This document shows, piece after piece, positions 20,142-28,838 of a stretch of 64,000 bases of DNA. The DNA is taken from assembly GCA_964472015.1 (NCBI GenBank), contig CAYYIP010000001.1, positions 145,146 to 209,145 on the forward strand, read 5' to 3'. The position numbers were made by a program, and so were the translations under genes. The first letter of the stretch is position 1, and every line of letters starts with the position of its first letter. The stretch comes from JAAYTD01 sp964472015 (GTDB lineage Bacteria > Bacteroidota > Ignavibacteria > Kapaibacteriales > UBA2268). Below the pieces are notes generated by a model. The model did not search any database. It was not told the origin of the DNA and worked only from the letters and a program-made list of their open reading frames with translations.

Positions 20142-20880
20142 CTTTTAATCCTAATTTAACGCTGTGAGAATGATTGTGATTAGAAAATGTCAACATAAGG
20201 TTATCATCAGTAAGAACTTCTGTGGAATTTCCATAAGAAATAATAGTTTTATTTAGTAAAATTACCTTATTTGAATGATGATAAGCAGAAGAAATATCAT
20301 GAGTTATCATCATAATAGTAGTACCATAATCTTTATTCAATCTAAATATAATTTTTTCAAGTTCACGTTCACAGACAAAATCAATACCAGAAGAGGGTTC
20401 ATCTAATAATAATAAACTCGGCCTACTAATTATAGCTCTTGCTAAATATACACGTTGTAACTCACCACCAGATAATCTAGATAATTGTCTATATGCTAAA
20501 TAATCTGCATTGATATCTTTTAAAATTTCAATAGCTTTATTTTTCATCGCTTTTGAAATTATAAAATTCCAAGTCCCCGTTATTCCACTACATATAAGCT
20601 CTAAAACAGTAGCAGGAAATTTCCTATCTAATGTTTTAACCTGTGGGACATATCCAATTGATTTTTTTTCATCAAGATTTGGAAATAATATTCGACCTGT
20701 TGAAGGTCTAATAAGACCAAGTATTAATTTAAATAATGTAGTTTTCCCCGCACCATTAGGTCCTACTATAGAAATAAATTCACCACTTTTTATTTCAAAA
20801 GAAATATTTTCTAATATTAATGTATTAGAAGGGATAGTAAGATTAATATTGTCAAAAATAAGAATATCTTTATTAGTCAT
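20131..20880 (-). CDS. Metal ABC transporter ATP-binding protein (ZnuC-like)
   Basis: 249-residue ABC ATPase that powers the adjacent permease. It has Walker A GPNGAGKTT (residues ~39-47), Q-loop YVPQVKTLD, signature LSGGELQR, Walker B LLLLDEPSSGID and the switch histidine in MITHD. The C-terminal tail contains NHNHSHS, a small histidine cluster like those seen in zinc systems. Upstream lie a pentanucleotide repeat at 20915-20939 and about 235 bases without a gene. Confidence 0.9.
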   Translation of the reverse strand: MTNKDILIFDNINLTIPSNTLILENISFEIKSGEFISIVGPNGAGKTTLFKLILGLIRPSTGRILFPNLDEKKSIGYVPQVKTLDRKFPATVLELICSGITGTWNFIISKAMKNKAIEILKDINADYLAYRQLSRLSGGELQRVYLARAIISRPSLLLLDEPSSGIDFVCERELEKIIFRLNKDYGTTIMMITHDISSAYHHSNKVILLNKTIISYGNSTEVLTDDNLMLTFSNHNHSHSVKLGLKDDK

Positions 20881-20914
20881 TCTCTATTCTATTATTTTTT
20901 ATTAATATAAATAA

Positions 20915-20939
20915 TTATATTATATTATATTATATTATA
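20915..20939. repeat. TTATA pentanucleotide repeat, five copies
   Basis: Five uninterrupted copies, followed by TTA. It lies 35-59 bases upstream of the metal transporter ATPase start, in the likely promoter region, where a change in copy number would alter spacing. Confidence 0.85.
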
Positions 20940-21054
20940 TTAATCACAGTTACAATTCACAACTTTTTAATTTTATAGAAAAAACAAATGAAATTAAAAC
21001 TACTTCAAATAAATATCTAAATACTAAATATACTTATATATAATACGTAAAAAT

Positions 21055-21094
21055 ATTTATAGATAGTGATTGTTATTAATCACTATCTATAAAT
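21055..21094 (-). terminator. Hairpin terminator of pepF
   Basis: Perfect 17-base inverted repeat (21055-21071 and 21078-21094) with a 6-base loop, 22 bases after the pepF stop codon. On the minus strand it is followed by AAATATTTTTACG, so the T tract is short and interrupted. Confidence 0.75.
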
Positions 21095-21116
21095 TTAAAA
21101 TATAATAATAAAAAAA

Positions 21117-22982
21117 TTATTTTATTAATTTTTCTAATTCATCAAGATATCTATTCATTTTCTTTATAGTTTTATTAATAGGTTCAGGACTTGACATATC
21201 AACACCAGCTTTTTTCAGTAAGTTTATAGGTGTATCAGAACTTCCAGAACTTAAAAATCCTAAATATCTATCAATAGCAGGTTGCCCTTCATTAACAATT
21301 TGCTCTGAAAGTGCTTGCGCAGCTGCAAAACCAGTTGAATACTGATATACATAAAAATTATATTTTGTAATATGATGTATTCTTGCCCAAGATAACCCTT
21401 CTTCTTTATCTGTTTCCATTGCATCGCCCCAATAATATTGGTAACGTTCTGCAAAAAGTTTCGTTAATTCTTCTGCTGATAAATATTCGCCATTTTGTGC
21501 TTTAGAATGAATCATTTGTTCAAATTCAGCAAATCGTGCTTGTCTAAAAAAAGTAGCTTGTGCATTTGTCAAAAAAGTCTCATATAAAGCACATTTTTCT
21601 TCTGTTGTATTAGCTTGCTTAATTAAATAATCTAAAAGTAAAGCTTCATTTGTTGTAGACGCAACTTCTGCAACAAAAATAGAATAATCACTATAATGAT
21701 ACGGTTGTTTTTTCTCAGTAAAATAAGAATGCATATTATGTCCCATTTCATGAGCTAATACAAACACATCATCTAATGTTCCACCCCAATTTAACAATAC
21801 CCATGGATGAACACCACATCCACAACCATTTGAATAAGCACCACTACGTTTAGATTTAGTTTCATAAACATCAATCCACCTATTATTAAACGCTTTTTCT
21901 AATGCTGCAATATATTCCTTACCTAGAGGTTTTAAAGCTTCTTTTACAATATCCATACCTTCTTCATAAGTGTATTTTTTAGGTACAACTGGGAACAAAG
22001 TTACATAAGTATCATATGGATGTATTTTATTTAATTTTAAAGCCTTACGTTTAATTTTAGCCCATCTATGTAATGTAGAAACATTATCTTGTACTGTCTT
22101 AATTAAATTATTAAATACCTCTATAGGAATATTATTTTCATATAGTGCTGCCTCCAAAGGTGATTTAAAATTACGAATCTCTGATAAAGCTATTCTTGTT
22201 GCAACTCGACCATTAAAAAGTGCTGCATAAGTATTTATAACTTTTTCATACCCTTCATAAATTCCCTTATAAACATTTTCTCTATATGTCCTATCAGTAG
22301 AATATAAAGCAGAACGATATCTACCATGAGAAAGTTGAATATTAGTACCTTTTGAATCTTTTACTTTTCCTAATGGTAACTCTGAATCATTCAAAACACC
22401 ATAAACCTTATTAGGAATACTTATAACAGTACCTAATTTAGCAAGTACAGCTTCTGATTCTGATGATAATGTATGAGCTTTCATTCTAAAAGCTTGTTCC
22501 AAATAATAAGTATAATCTTTTAATTTATTCTCTTCTTTAATAAAATTTTCAATTACTGAATAATCTACTGAAAGTAATTCTGGAGAATAAAAAGAAGTTA
22601 TAGCAGAAATATCACTTAACAACTTCTTTACTCTATCTACTAATATTTGATTTTGTCCATTACTTACATCCATATCCAAAAGTAAAGACACATACATATA
22701 AAGTCTTGAAAAACGCTTCCAAATTTCATTATATTCTTCGATACCCATTAATAAATTCTGAGCCGTTTTTGTTAATTGACCTTTATTTTTTGTAAATAAT
22801 TTTGCAAGATTTTCTACATCTTTAAAATCTTTCTCAAATGCAGAATTATTTGCATATAAATCCGATAAATTCCATTTATATTTATCTGCAATTTGAGCAC
22901 GTGTCGGTACTTCTTGAGCTTTAAGCATAGTTGTAATTCCAATTACAAATAATAAAACTACAAAATAAATCTTTTTAGACAT
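21117..22982 (-). CDS. pepF: Oligoendopeptidase F (M3 family), exported
   Basis: 621-residue zinc metallopeptidase of the PepF/M3B family that cleaves oligopeptides. The active site is H411-EMG-H415, with the third ligand expected in FVAEVASTTNEALLLDYL. NCGCGxHP-like sequence (GCGCGVHPWVLLNW) precedes it. The N-terminus is a signal peptide (KKIYFVVLLFVIGITTMLKA), so this copy should be periplasmic or secreted, unlike the cytoplasmic enzyme of Gram-positive bacteria. It appears to be monocistronic, with its own hairpin terminator and a TATTTTTG element 65 bases upstream of the ATG. Confidence 0.93.
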   Translation of the reverse strand: MSKKIYFVVLLFVIGITTMLKAQEVPTRAQIADKYKWNLSDLYANNSAFEKDFKDVENLAKLFTKNKGQLTKTAQNLLMGIEEYNEIWKRFSRLYMYVSLLLDMDVSNGQNQILVDRVKKLLSDISAITSFYSPELLSVDYSVIENFIKEENKLKDYTYYLEQAFRMKAHTLSSESEAVLAKLGTVISIPNKVYGVLNDSELPLGKVKDSKGTNIQLSHGRYRSALYSTDRTYRENVYKGIYEGYEKVINTYAALFNGRVATRIALSEIRNFKSPLEAALYENNIPIEVFNNLIKTVQDNVSTLHRWAKIKRKALKLNKIHPYDTYVTLFPVVPKKYTYEEGMDIVKEALKPLGKEYIAALEKAFNNRWIDVYETKSKRSGAYSNGCGCGVHPWVLLNWGGTLDDVFVLAHEMGHNMHSYFTEKKQPYHYSDYSIFVAEVASTTNEALLLDYLIKQANTTEEKCALYETFLTNAQATFFRQARFAEFEQMIHSKAQNGEYLSAEELTKLFAERYQYYWGDAMETDKEEGLSWARIHHITKYNFYVYQYSTGFAAAQALSEQIVNEGQPAIDRYLGFLSSGSSDTPINLLKKAGVDMSSPEPINKTIKKMNRYLDELEKLIK

Positions 22983-23046
22983 TATAAATCCTAATAATTT
23001 TTATTTTAACTAAATTATAAATTCTATTAATTAAATTCAAATAATA

Positions 23047-23054
23047 CAAAAATA
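23047..23054 (-). promoter_or_regulatory. TAnnTTTG -7-like element upstream of pepF
   Basis: Reads TATTTTTG on the minus strand, 65 bases before the pepF start. No TTTG at the expected -33 position was found. Confidence 0.4.
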
Positions 23055-23062
23055 ATAAACTT

Positions 23063-23821
23063 CTATAAAAAATTAATATTCTTTTTTTCTATATAATTTT
23101 CAATTTCTAACCAACTGTCTGTTACAAATTCAGCTTGTGTAGAATCATCACGATATTTATCTAAAAAAACAGAATTATCTCCACAATATTTAATTGCACG
23201 CATACCAACATTAACTGCCCCTTTTATATCAGTACGTTCAATATCACCTATATGAAGTGCTTCATCTGGACTGCAATTTAACTCCTCTAATACTTTTCTA
23301 AAAGCAAATGCATGTGGTTTTGCAACTCCCGTTTCATCAGAAAAACTAAATGCAGAAAAATATTCTAACATATCTTCTTTTTTCATTAAATTACGCATAT
23401 TAGTACCAGGACTAAATCCGGTATCAGAAACAATTGCTAATTTATATTTTTTACTTAAATTACCTAATACCTGTTTTGCATACGGTAATATTTTTGGCGG
23501 GAAATAAATAATAGAGTTTTCAAAAAACTCTACAACGTAATTAATTGCAAGAGAATTATTTTCAAATTTCATTTCATCCCAAATGAAATTTATAATCTCC
23601 CGTGAATTAGGAGTACGGTATTCTTTTTCCCATATTTCAGAATAATACTTCCAAGAATAATTTATAACTTCTTTTAACTTATTAAAACTTATATCTATAC
23701 TCAAATCTTTTAATGTAGATGTAAGAACATTTAATCTTGCATCATTCCTTATATTTCCATCATGAGAATCAAAAAGAGTATTCCAAAAATCTACTGTAAT
23801 TACTTTAAGTTTTTTATGCAT
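23063..23821 (-). CDS. HAD-family hydrolase
   Basis: About 252 residues; a haloacid dehalogenase-type phosphatase with a C1 cap. Motif I is ITVDFWNTLFD, motif II IVSDTG, the lysine is in VAKPHAFAFRKVL and motif IV is HIGDIERTDIKGA. The second aspartate of the usual DxDxT is replaced (DFWNT), which occurs in some HAD subfamilies. I place the start at the ATG at 23821; the frame is open to 23935 but that extension crosses the terminator of the upstream operon and has no similarity to HAD N-termini. A TAACTTTG element (23885-23892, minus strand) fits the -7 consensus. Substrate unknown. Confidence 0.8.
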   Translation of the reverse strand: MHKKLKVITVDFWNTLFDSHDGNIRNDARLNVLTSTLKDLSIDISFNKLKEVINYSWKYYSEIWEKEYRTPNSREIINFIWDEMKFENNSLAINYVVEFFENSIIYFPPKILPYAKQVLGNLSKKYKLAIVSDTGFSPGTNMRNLMKKEDMLEYFSAFSFSDETGVAKPHAFAFRKVLEELNCSPDEALHIGDIERTDIKGAVNVGMRAIKYCGDNSVFLDKYRDDSTQAEFVTDSWLEIENYIEKKNINFL

Positions 23822-23899
23822 ATAATATATAAAATAAATAATTAAAAAATAATAAATATAATAATAGTTTTTTAATATTTCAAACAAAGTTATAAAAAA

Positions 23900-23923
23900 A
23901 AGAAAGAGAGTTCTCTCTTTCTT
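23900..23923 (-). terminator. Rho-independent terminator after DUF3467 gene
   Basis: 11-base perfect stem (AAGAAAGAGAG and its complement) followed on the minus strand by eight T residues, 38 bases after the DUF3467 stop. Confidence 0.85.
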
Positions 23924-23961
23924 ATTATAAAGCAAATTAAAAAATAATTCTAAATTAAAAA

Positions 23962-24273
23962 TTAATTTGGTAATCCAGAAAAACCAGCATCATTTGTAAT
24001 TTGTTCATTTGTTTCAATTTCACCATTATTTTGCTCAAATTTAATTATATTATCAACAAGTGCATTACTAAACAATTTAGCATGCTGAGGAGTCATAATA
24101 ACTCTTGCATGAACTTTTGCTTTTGGTACTCCCGGTAATATTCTTGTAAAATCAAAAATAAACTCAGCTTGGGAATGAGAAATAATAGCAAGATTAGAAT
24201 AAACACCTTCTGCAGTATTTTCATCTAATTCTATACTAATTTGTTGTGTAGGTTTGTTTTCTTTTTTATCCAT
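23962..24273 (-). CDS. DUF3467 domain protein
   Basis: 103-residue soluble protein matching the DUF3467 family: ISIELDENTAEGVYSNLAII, SQAEFIFDFTRILPG and AKVHARVIMTPQHAKLFSNAL. Function is not established for the family. It follows the TPR lipoprotein by 43 bases on the same strand and is closed by a strong terminator, so the two form a two-gene transcript. Confidence 0.85.
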   Translation of the reverse strand: MDKKENKPTQQISIELDENTAEGVYSNLAIISHSQAEFIFDFTRILPGVPKAKVHARVIMTPQHAKLFSNALVDNIIKFEQNNGEIETNEQITNDAGFSGLPN

Positions 24274-24316
24274 TATTATTATATTTCTGTTAAAATTAGT
24301 AAAATATTGACTTAAT

Positions 24317-25816
24317 TTATTTTAATTTTTTTTCTATATCAGAATATTTAGGATTATTAGTTTGACCATAAATCTTTAATAATCTTAAATAATATCTTTC
24401 TTTTTTATCTTGTGGCATATATTTTTCTAAAGCTTCAAGCTTAATTAAAGTTTCATTAAATTTATCTTTTGAATTCTTTCCAAGAGCTAAATAAATACCA
24501 CATAGATCAGCAATTACATCATGATCTTTTGCAAAAGTACTTGTTTCTATTGTACGTTCAAAATATTCTGCTGCTTTCTTAAGAATTGGATAAAAAGCAG
24601 TTGTATCAGGCGCTTTCATTTTACCTGCACCAATTTGTTCGTTTTGTTCAACTTGAATCATAGCAGCTTTATTACCATAACAAGCAGAAATATTACGTAA
24701 AGCAGCATCAAAATTTGGATTAATATTTATTGCTTTTTCATATTGCGCAATAGCATTATCGTATTGCTTGTTTGTCATATAAACATCCCCAAGTTGAGCA
24801 AGAAATATAGGATTAGATGGATTCTTCTTAACATTTTCATTTATAGCACTAATTGCATCTTCAGGTTTACCTAATTCTTGATAAAGTGTTACAATAGCAG
24901 AATTTGCATTATCATCAAGTGGTGAAACACTTGTTACAATTTTAAAATAATCCAATGATTTTTGTTTGTCCTTTTTTACATTATAATATAAAGAAGCCAA
25001 TGCAGATATTGGTTGAGTAAAACTACTTGGCACTATTTCACGTTCACCTTCTAATATATTTTTAGGTGGATCAAAACTCCAACTTCTAATAATAAATTTA
25101 CCGTTTTCAGTACTTGAATAAACAAATAAATCTTTGTTTTGTACAATATATTTCTCTAAAACTGTAGAATCGGTATTATTCGTTTTTCCAGTACGAATAA
25201 TTTGCGACTTTCCCATATCAGAAAGAACACTACGATCAGCTCCAATAAAGAATTTCTTTTTATTAGCAATATCAATTGATGGTTGTAATTTTTTTATATA
25301 AGTTTCATAAGCTTTCATAGCTTCTTCCGGCTTATCATTCATTTCATAAGCTATCCCAATCATACGATAAGCTTCATAAAAATCAGGACGAACAATAGTT
25401 ATACCACTATAAATTTGAACTGCTGATTCTAAGTCCTTTTGATTTTTTGTTTTATTATATTGATTAAAAGCCATTTCACCTTGTTGTAACAATGATTTAA
25501 AAATTTCAAATTTAAATTGTTTTGGTTTGTCTTTTAATTTCACATCCTTAGCAACAAGTGGTTCTGCTTTATCCATATAATCTATTGCTTGTTGCAATTT
25601 ACCAGCACCAATGTTTAACTCCGCAAGCAAAATATAGGCTTCACCATTTTTAGGATTCTTATCAAGTTCTTTTTGTAAATTTTCAATGGCCTTATCTATT
25701 TCACCATTTTTAATCGCAACTTTTGCAGTTGTCATCTCTCGCGAAGCACATTGAAAACCTTGTAATGCAATTGTTGCTATAACAAGTATAGCAATTAATT
25801 TAATGTAATGTTTCAA
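24317..25816 (-). CDS. TPR-repeat probable lipoprotein
   Basis: About 499 residues. The N-terminus is hydrophobic (LIAILVIATIALQGFQC) with a cysteine at residue 23 in a weak lipobox, then TPR units: AKVAIKNGEIDKAIENLQKEL, PKNGEAYILLAELNIGAGKLQQAI, FYEAYRMIGIAYEMND, PIFLAQLGDVYMTNKQYDNAIAQYEKAI and a final ADLCGIYLALGKNSKDKF. These domains mediate protein contacts; the partner is unknown. There is no ATG near the N-terminus. I use TTG at 25816 because GAGG lies six bases before it; a TTG at 25828 is the alternative. Operon with DUF3467. Confidence 0.8.
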   Translation of the reverse strand: MKHYIKLIAILVIATIALQGFQCASREMTTAKVAIKNGEIDKAIENLQKELDKNPKNGEAYILLAELNIGAGKLQQAIDYMDKAEPLVAKDVKLKDKPKQFKFEIFKSLLQQGEMAFNQYNKTKNQKDLESAVQIYSGITIVRPDFYEAYRMIGIAYEMNDKPEEAMKAYETYIKKLQPSIDIANKKKFFIGADRSVLSDMGKSQIIRTGKTNNTDSTVLEKYIVQNKDLFVYSSTENGKFIIRSWSFDPPKNILEGEREIVPSSFTQPISALASLYYNVKKDKQKSLDYFKIVTSVSPLDDNANSAIVTLYQELGKPEDAISAINENVKKNPSNPIFLAQLGDVYMTNKQYDNAIAQYEKAININPNFDAALRNISACYGNKAAMIQVEQNEQIGAGKMKAPDTTAFYPILKKAAEYFERTIETSTFAKDHDVIADLCGIYLALGKNSKDKFNETLIKLEALEKYMPQDKKERYYLRLLKIYGQTNNPKYSDIEKKLK

Positions 25817-26018
25817 GGGTAACCTCAAAATAAATTATTTATAAAAAAAATTAATTATTTACGTTTTTATTTTTTATTTTTATTCTAATAAAAATTAATA
25901 TTAATAATGATTATATAAATTATAATATAAAAATATATATTTTTACATAAGAAAAAGAACAAATACTTCTTCAATATACATATTTTATAAGCAAAAAACA
26001 AAAAACTATATTAAAAAG

Positions 26019-26055
26019 TATTAATATATAATAATTTAATTATTATATATTAATA
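26019..26055 (-). terminator. A/T-only 18 bp inverted repeat after GH2-like gene
   Basis: Perfect 18-base arms (26019-26036, 26038-26055) made only of A and T, starting 14 bases after the GH2-like stop codon. Placement suggests a transcript-end hairpin although no G-C pair is present. Confidence 0.5.
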
Positions 26056-26069
26056 AATATATTTTAGTT

Positions 26070-28622
26070 TTAAGGAATTGAACAAAAATAATTTATGAAT
26101 GCAAACACCTCATTATTATTTTCATAAAAGAACAAAGGGAGTAAAATAGATACTGCTATTGTTACTATCATTACCATATAAATTTTAATTATTGGTTTAT
26201 CAAAAACAACTACAAGTGCTTTTACATATCTTAATAATACAATAATAAATAATATAACATTTATAATTGCAAATATACCTATAAAATTAGATGATACATT
26301 TAATATTCTTGCAATAAATATACCTATCGGTAATAGTATAATATAAGGTACTACTGACCAAATTGTAATAGTTAATGACTTCTCAATCGATATTTTCATC
26401 CTTATAATTTTAGATATAATATTTACAATTAACGATATTATAAAAAAACAAGTCATTACTAGTAATGTCAAAAAACATAATAATAATTCAGGCTTCCATA
26501 CCGCACTAAAAATTATAGATAAAATATTATTATATGGGAACAAAATAGTAAGTAAGTAACTATATTCAAAATTATATCTTAGCGATATTAAAATTGATGC
26601 TATACATAAAGCAAATGAAATAGATATAATTGCTCCTAAAATTAATGTTTGAGATATAGATAATATCCTATTATCCCTTATATCTGCATAAAAATTATAT
26701 GGTCTTAAAAAAGCTCTTATTACATATTCTCTAAATCTACGATACCTATTAAGCATAAAAGCAACTACAGCAGTAAAAATAAGCCCTATAATAATATAAG
26801 AAATTGGTGTTTCATTCTCATAGCTGCCTGCATTTAATAAAGGAATTTTTTCATCGTTAAATAAAGCTTTTGTAACATTGTAAGAAAATCTATTAATATG
26901 ATATATATCAGTAAGTCCAGTTGTATTTAAATACTGATTATAATAATTTAATGTTAATATAGGATATTCTGTTTCATAATCATTAAATGAATTAATCAAA
27001 CACCCTACAAGAGCAAGATTTTTAGATATATTATAACAATTTTTTATAAAATATGCTTGATATTCAATAGAAGTTCTATCCTTATAACCATTAAAATTAT
27101 TTGGATTTATAGCACTAGAAAACGAAAATAATATAGGCAGTTCAATAGAATCTTTTTTATCTCTTAACTTATTTTTTATATATTCATATTGAAATTTTTT
27201 ACCAAAGAAATTTATAAATAAAAAATCAAAATTATCAGTACTAAATTCTTCTAATTCTAAATTAATTAATTTATATTTTAATATTTTTTTATTATTTATT
27301 ACTTCTGATAAACTTTTTACTATTTCATTATATTCAGCACACTCTGTTACCTCATTCCCTAAACCAACTGCAACAAAAGATGAATTTCTAGAATAAATAT
27401 TTATCATTCTATATATCATATTTCTTGAACGCACAATAAGTTCATCATCCTTGAAAAATTCTCTTGGTATATTGTTTAACGGAATATCAATTAACATTAA
27501 AAGTCCATATTTATCACATAAATATGCAAAATAAGGATGAGGTACTTTTGTAAAACGAACAGTATTTGCTCCCAATATTTTTATTGATTTTATATCTTCT
27601 TCTAATCTATATGCACTTAATGTATTTTTATTAGAATAAAAATATTCATAATAAGTAATAGCTTTTATTTTAATAATTTCACCATTTAATTCTGCTGATT
27701 TTTTGTTTATTTTAAATGTTTTTAAACCAACATTAACAAAATAATCATCAATAATTTCCCCTTTTGTCTTTAATTCAACTTTCAACATATATAACTCTGG
27801 AGAATCAATTTCCCAACGTTTTAAATCACTACAATTTATATGGAATTTTACATTAGCAGTTCTTGAATCCGGAATGAATAAAGAATGCGTTACTGTTGGT
27901 ATAACAACAACGCCTGATTGTTTATGTATTAATTTATATTCAATTTGTATATGAGTTTTTTTTTGACCAATTTTATTTAAAGTAGTATCTTTTCTATCAC
28001 TTAATATTTCACCTGCAACACAAGTTATTAAACCATCAAGAAATAAATTACCGTCCTGTTCATTTATATTATAACTCAAATCATTTATCCATATCTTTGA
28101 TGTAGACATTAAAAAAGGTTCCCTTATAATACCCTTAACATTCAAACTAGCATTTATAGTAGACATAAATAATTTTCTTGTTATCTTAGAATTAGATAAG
28201 AAAATAACTTTTAATTCATTATCACCAGCATTAATAAGATATTGCGGGATATCTAATTGTATAGGCAAAAAATCACCATCATTTTTAGTTATAAGCTCAT
28301 CATTAAAATAAAATTCAACTTGACCTACAATACCAGAAAAATATATATGTAATTTTCTATTATCTATAAATTCTTTTTCTATTCTTAAACTTTTCTTGTA
28401 TATTACTTTACCTTTTGTTGTTTCTGTAAAAGGAACTGGAGCTTCTTGCCAAACATTATTATCATAACTCTTTACCCAACCACTCGTTAACGAAATAATA
28501 TCTCTATTCTGTGAATTTAATATTTCTGATACTTTATCTTTAGATAAATTTTTATACGCAAATAAATTACTACTAAAAATAAAAGTAAATATAAAAGAAA
28601 ATAAGTAAATAAAATATCTCAT
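26070..28622 (-). CDS. GH2-like (probably inactive) protein fused to polytopic membrane domain
   Basis: 850 residues in two halves. After a signal peptide (1-22) there is a jelly-roll sugar-binding-like domain (~45-180), an Ig-like domain (~215-305) and a GH2-type barrel (~310-590): KILGANTVRFTKVPHP, YLCDKYGLLMLIDIP and GLGNEV with the acid/base glutamate E424. The expected nucleophile segment reads LPILFSFSSA (~495-503) with no glutamate, so glycosidase activity is doubtful. Residues ~605-850 are about six hydrophobic helices resembling Yip1-type domains (RPYNFYADIRDNRILSISQ precedes them). The barrel should face the periplasm. It appears to be monocistronic, with 216 bases to radA. Function unknown. 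Confidence 0.7.
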   Translation of the reverse strand: MRYFIYLFSFIFTFIFSSNLFAYKNLSKDKVSEILNSQNRDIISLTSGWVKSYDNNVWQEAPVPFTETTKGKVIYKKSLRIEKEFIDNRKLHIYFSGIVGQVEFYFNDELITKNDGDFLPIQLDIPQYLINAGDNELKVIFLSNSKITRKLFMSTINASLNVKGIIREPFLMSTSKIWINDLSYNINEQDGNLFLDGLITCVAGEILSDRKDTTLNKIGQKKTHIQIEYKLIHKQSGVVVIPTVTHSLFIPDSRTANVKFHINCSDLKRWEIDSPELYMLKVELKTKGEIIDDYFVNVGLKTFKINKKSAELNGEIIKIKAITYYEYFYSNKNTLSAYRLEEDIKSIKILGANTVRFTKVPHPYFAYLCDKYGLLMLIDIPLNNIPREFFKDDELIVRSRNMIYRMINIYSRNSSFVAVGLGNEVTECAEYNEIVKSLSEVINNKKILKYKLINLELEEFSTDNFDFLFINFFGKKFQYEYIKNKLRDKKDSIELPILFSFSSAINPNNFNGYKDRTSIEYQAYFIKNCYNISKNLALVGCLINSFNDYETEYPILTLNYYNQYLNTTGLTDIYHINRFSYNVTKALFNDEKIPLLNAGSYENETPISYIIIGLIFTAVVAFMLNRYRRFREYVIRAFLRPYNFYADIRDNRILSISQTLILGAIISISFALCIASILISLRYNFEYSYLLTILFPYNNILSIIFSAVWKPELLLCFLTLLVMTCFFIISLIVNIISKIIRMKISIEKSLTITIWSVVPYIILLPIGIFIARILNVSSNFIGIFAIINVILFIIVLLRYVKALVVVFDKPIIKIYMVMIVTIAVSILLPLFFYENNNEVFAFINYFCSIP

Positions 28623-28838
28623 AGTAATATAACAATTTCAATTTATGTAAAATTTTTTAATTATTACGAATAAGTATATACTAAAATATATACTACTAAA
28701 AACAATTTAATAAATTATTGTAAAATACAAAATTACAAAAAAAATTAGAATTTTATACTTAAAACAAAAAATATATTACATTTTGAATTTATAATAAAAA
28801 ATAACAAACAAAATTATATGAAAAGATAAACTTTTCAC

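Noticed and set aside
23822..23935. N-terminal extension of the HAD hydrolase
   Set aside because: It would begin before the end of the upstream terminator and adds a tyrosine/isoleucine-rich stretch not found in the family.
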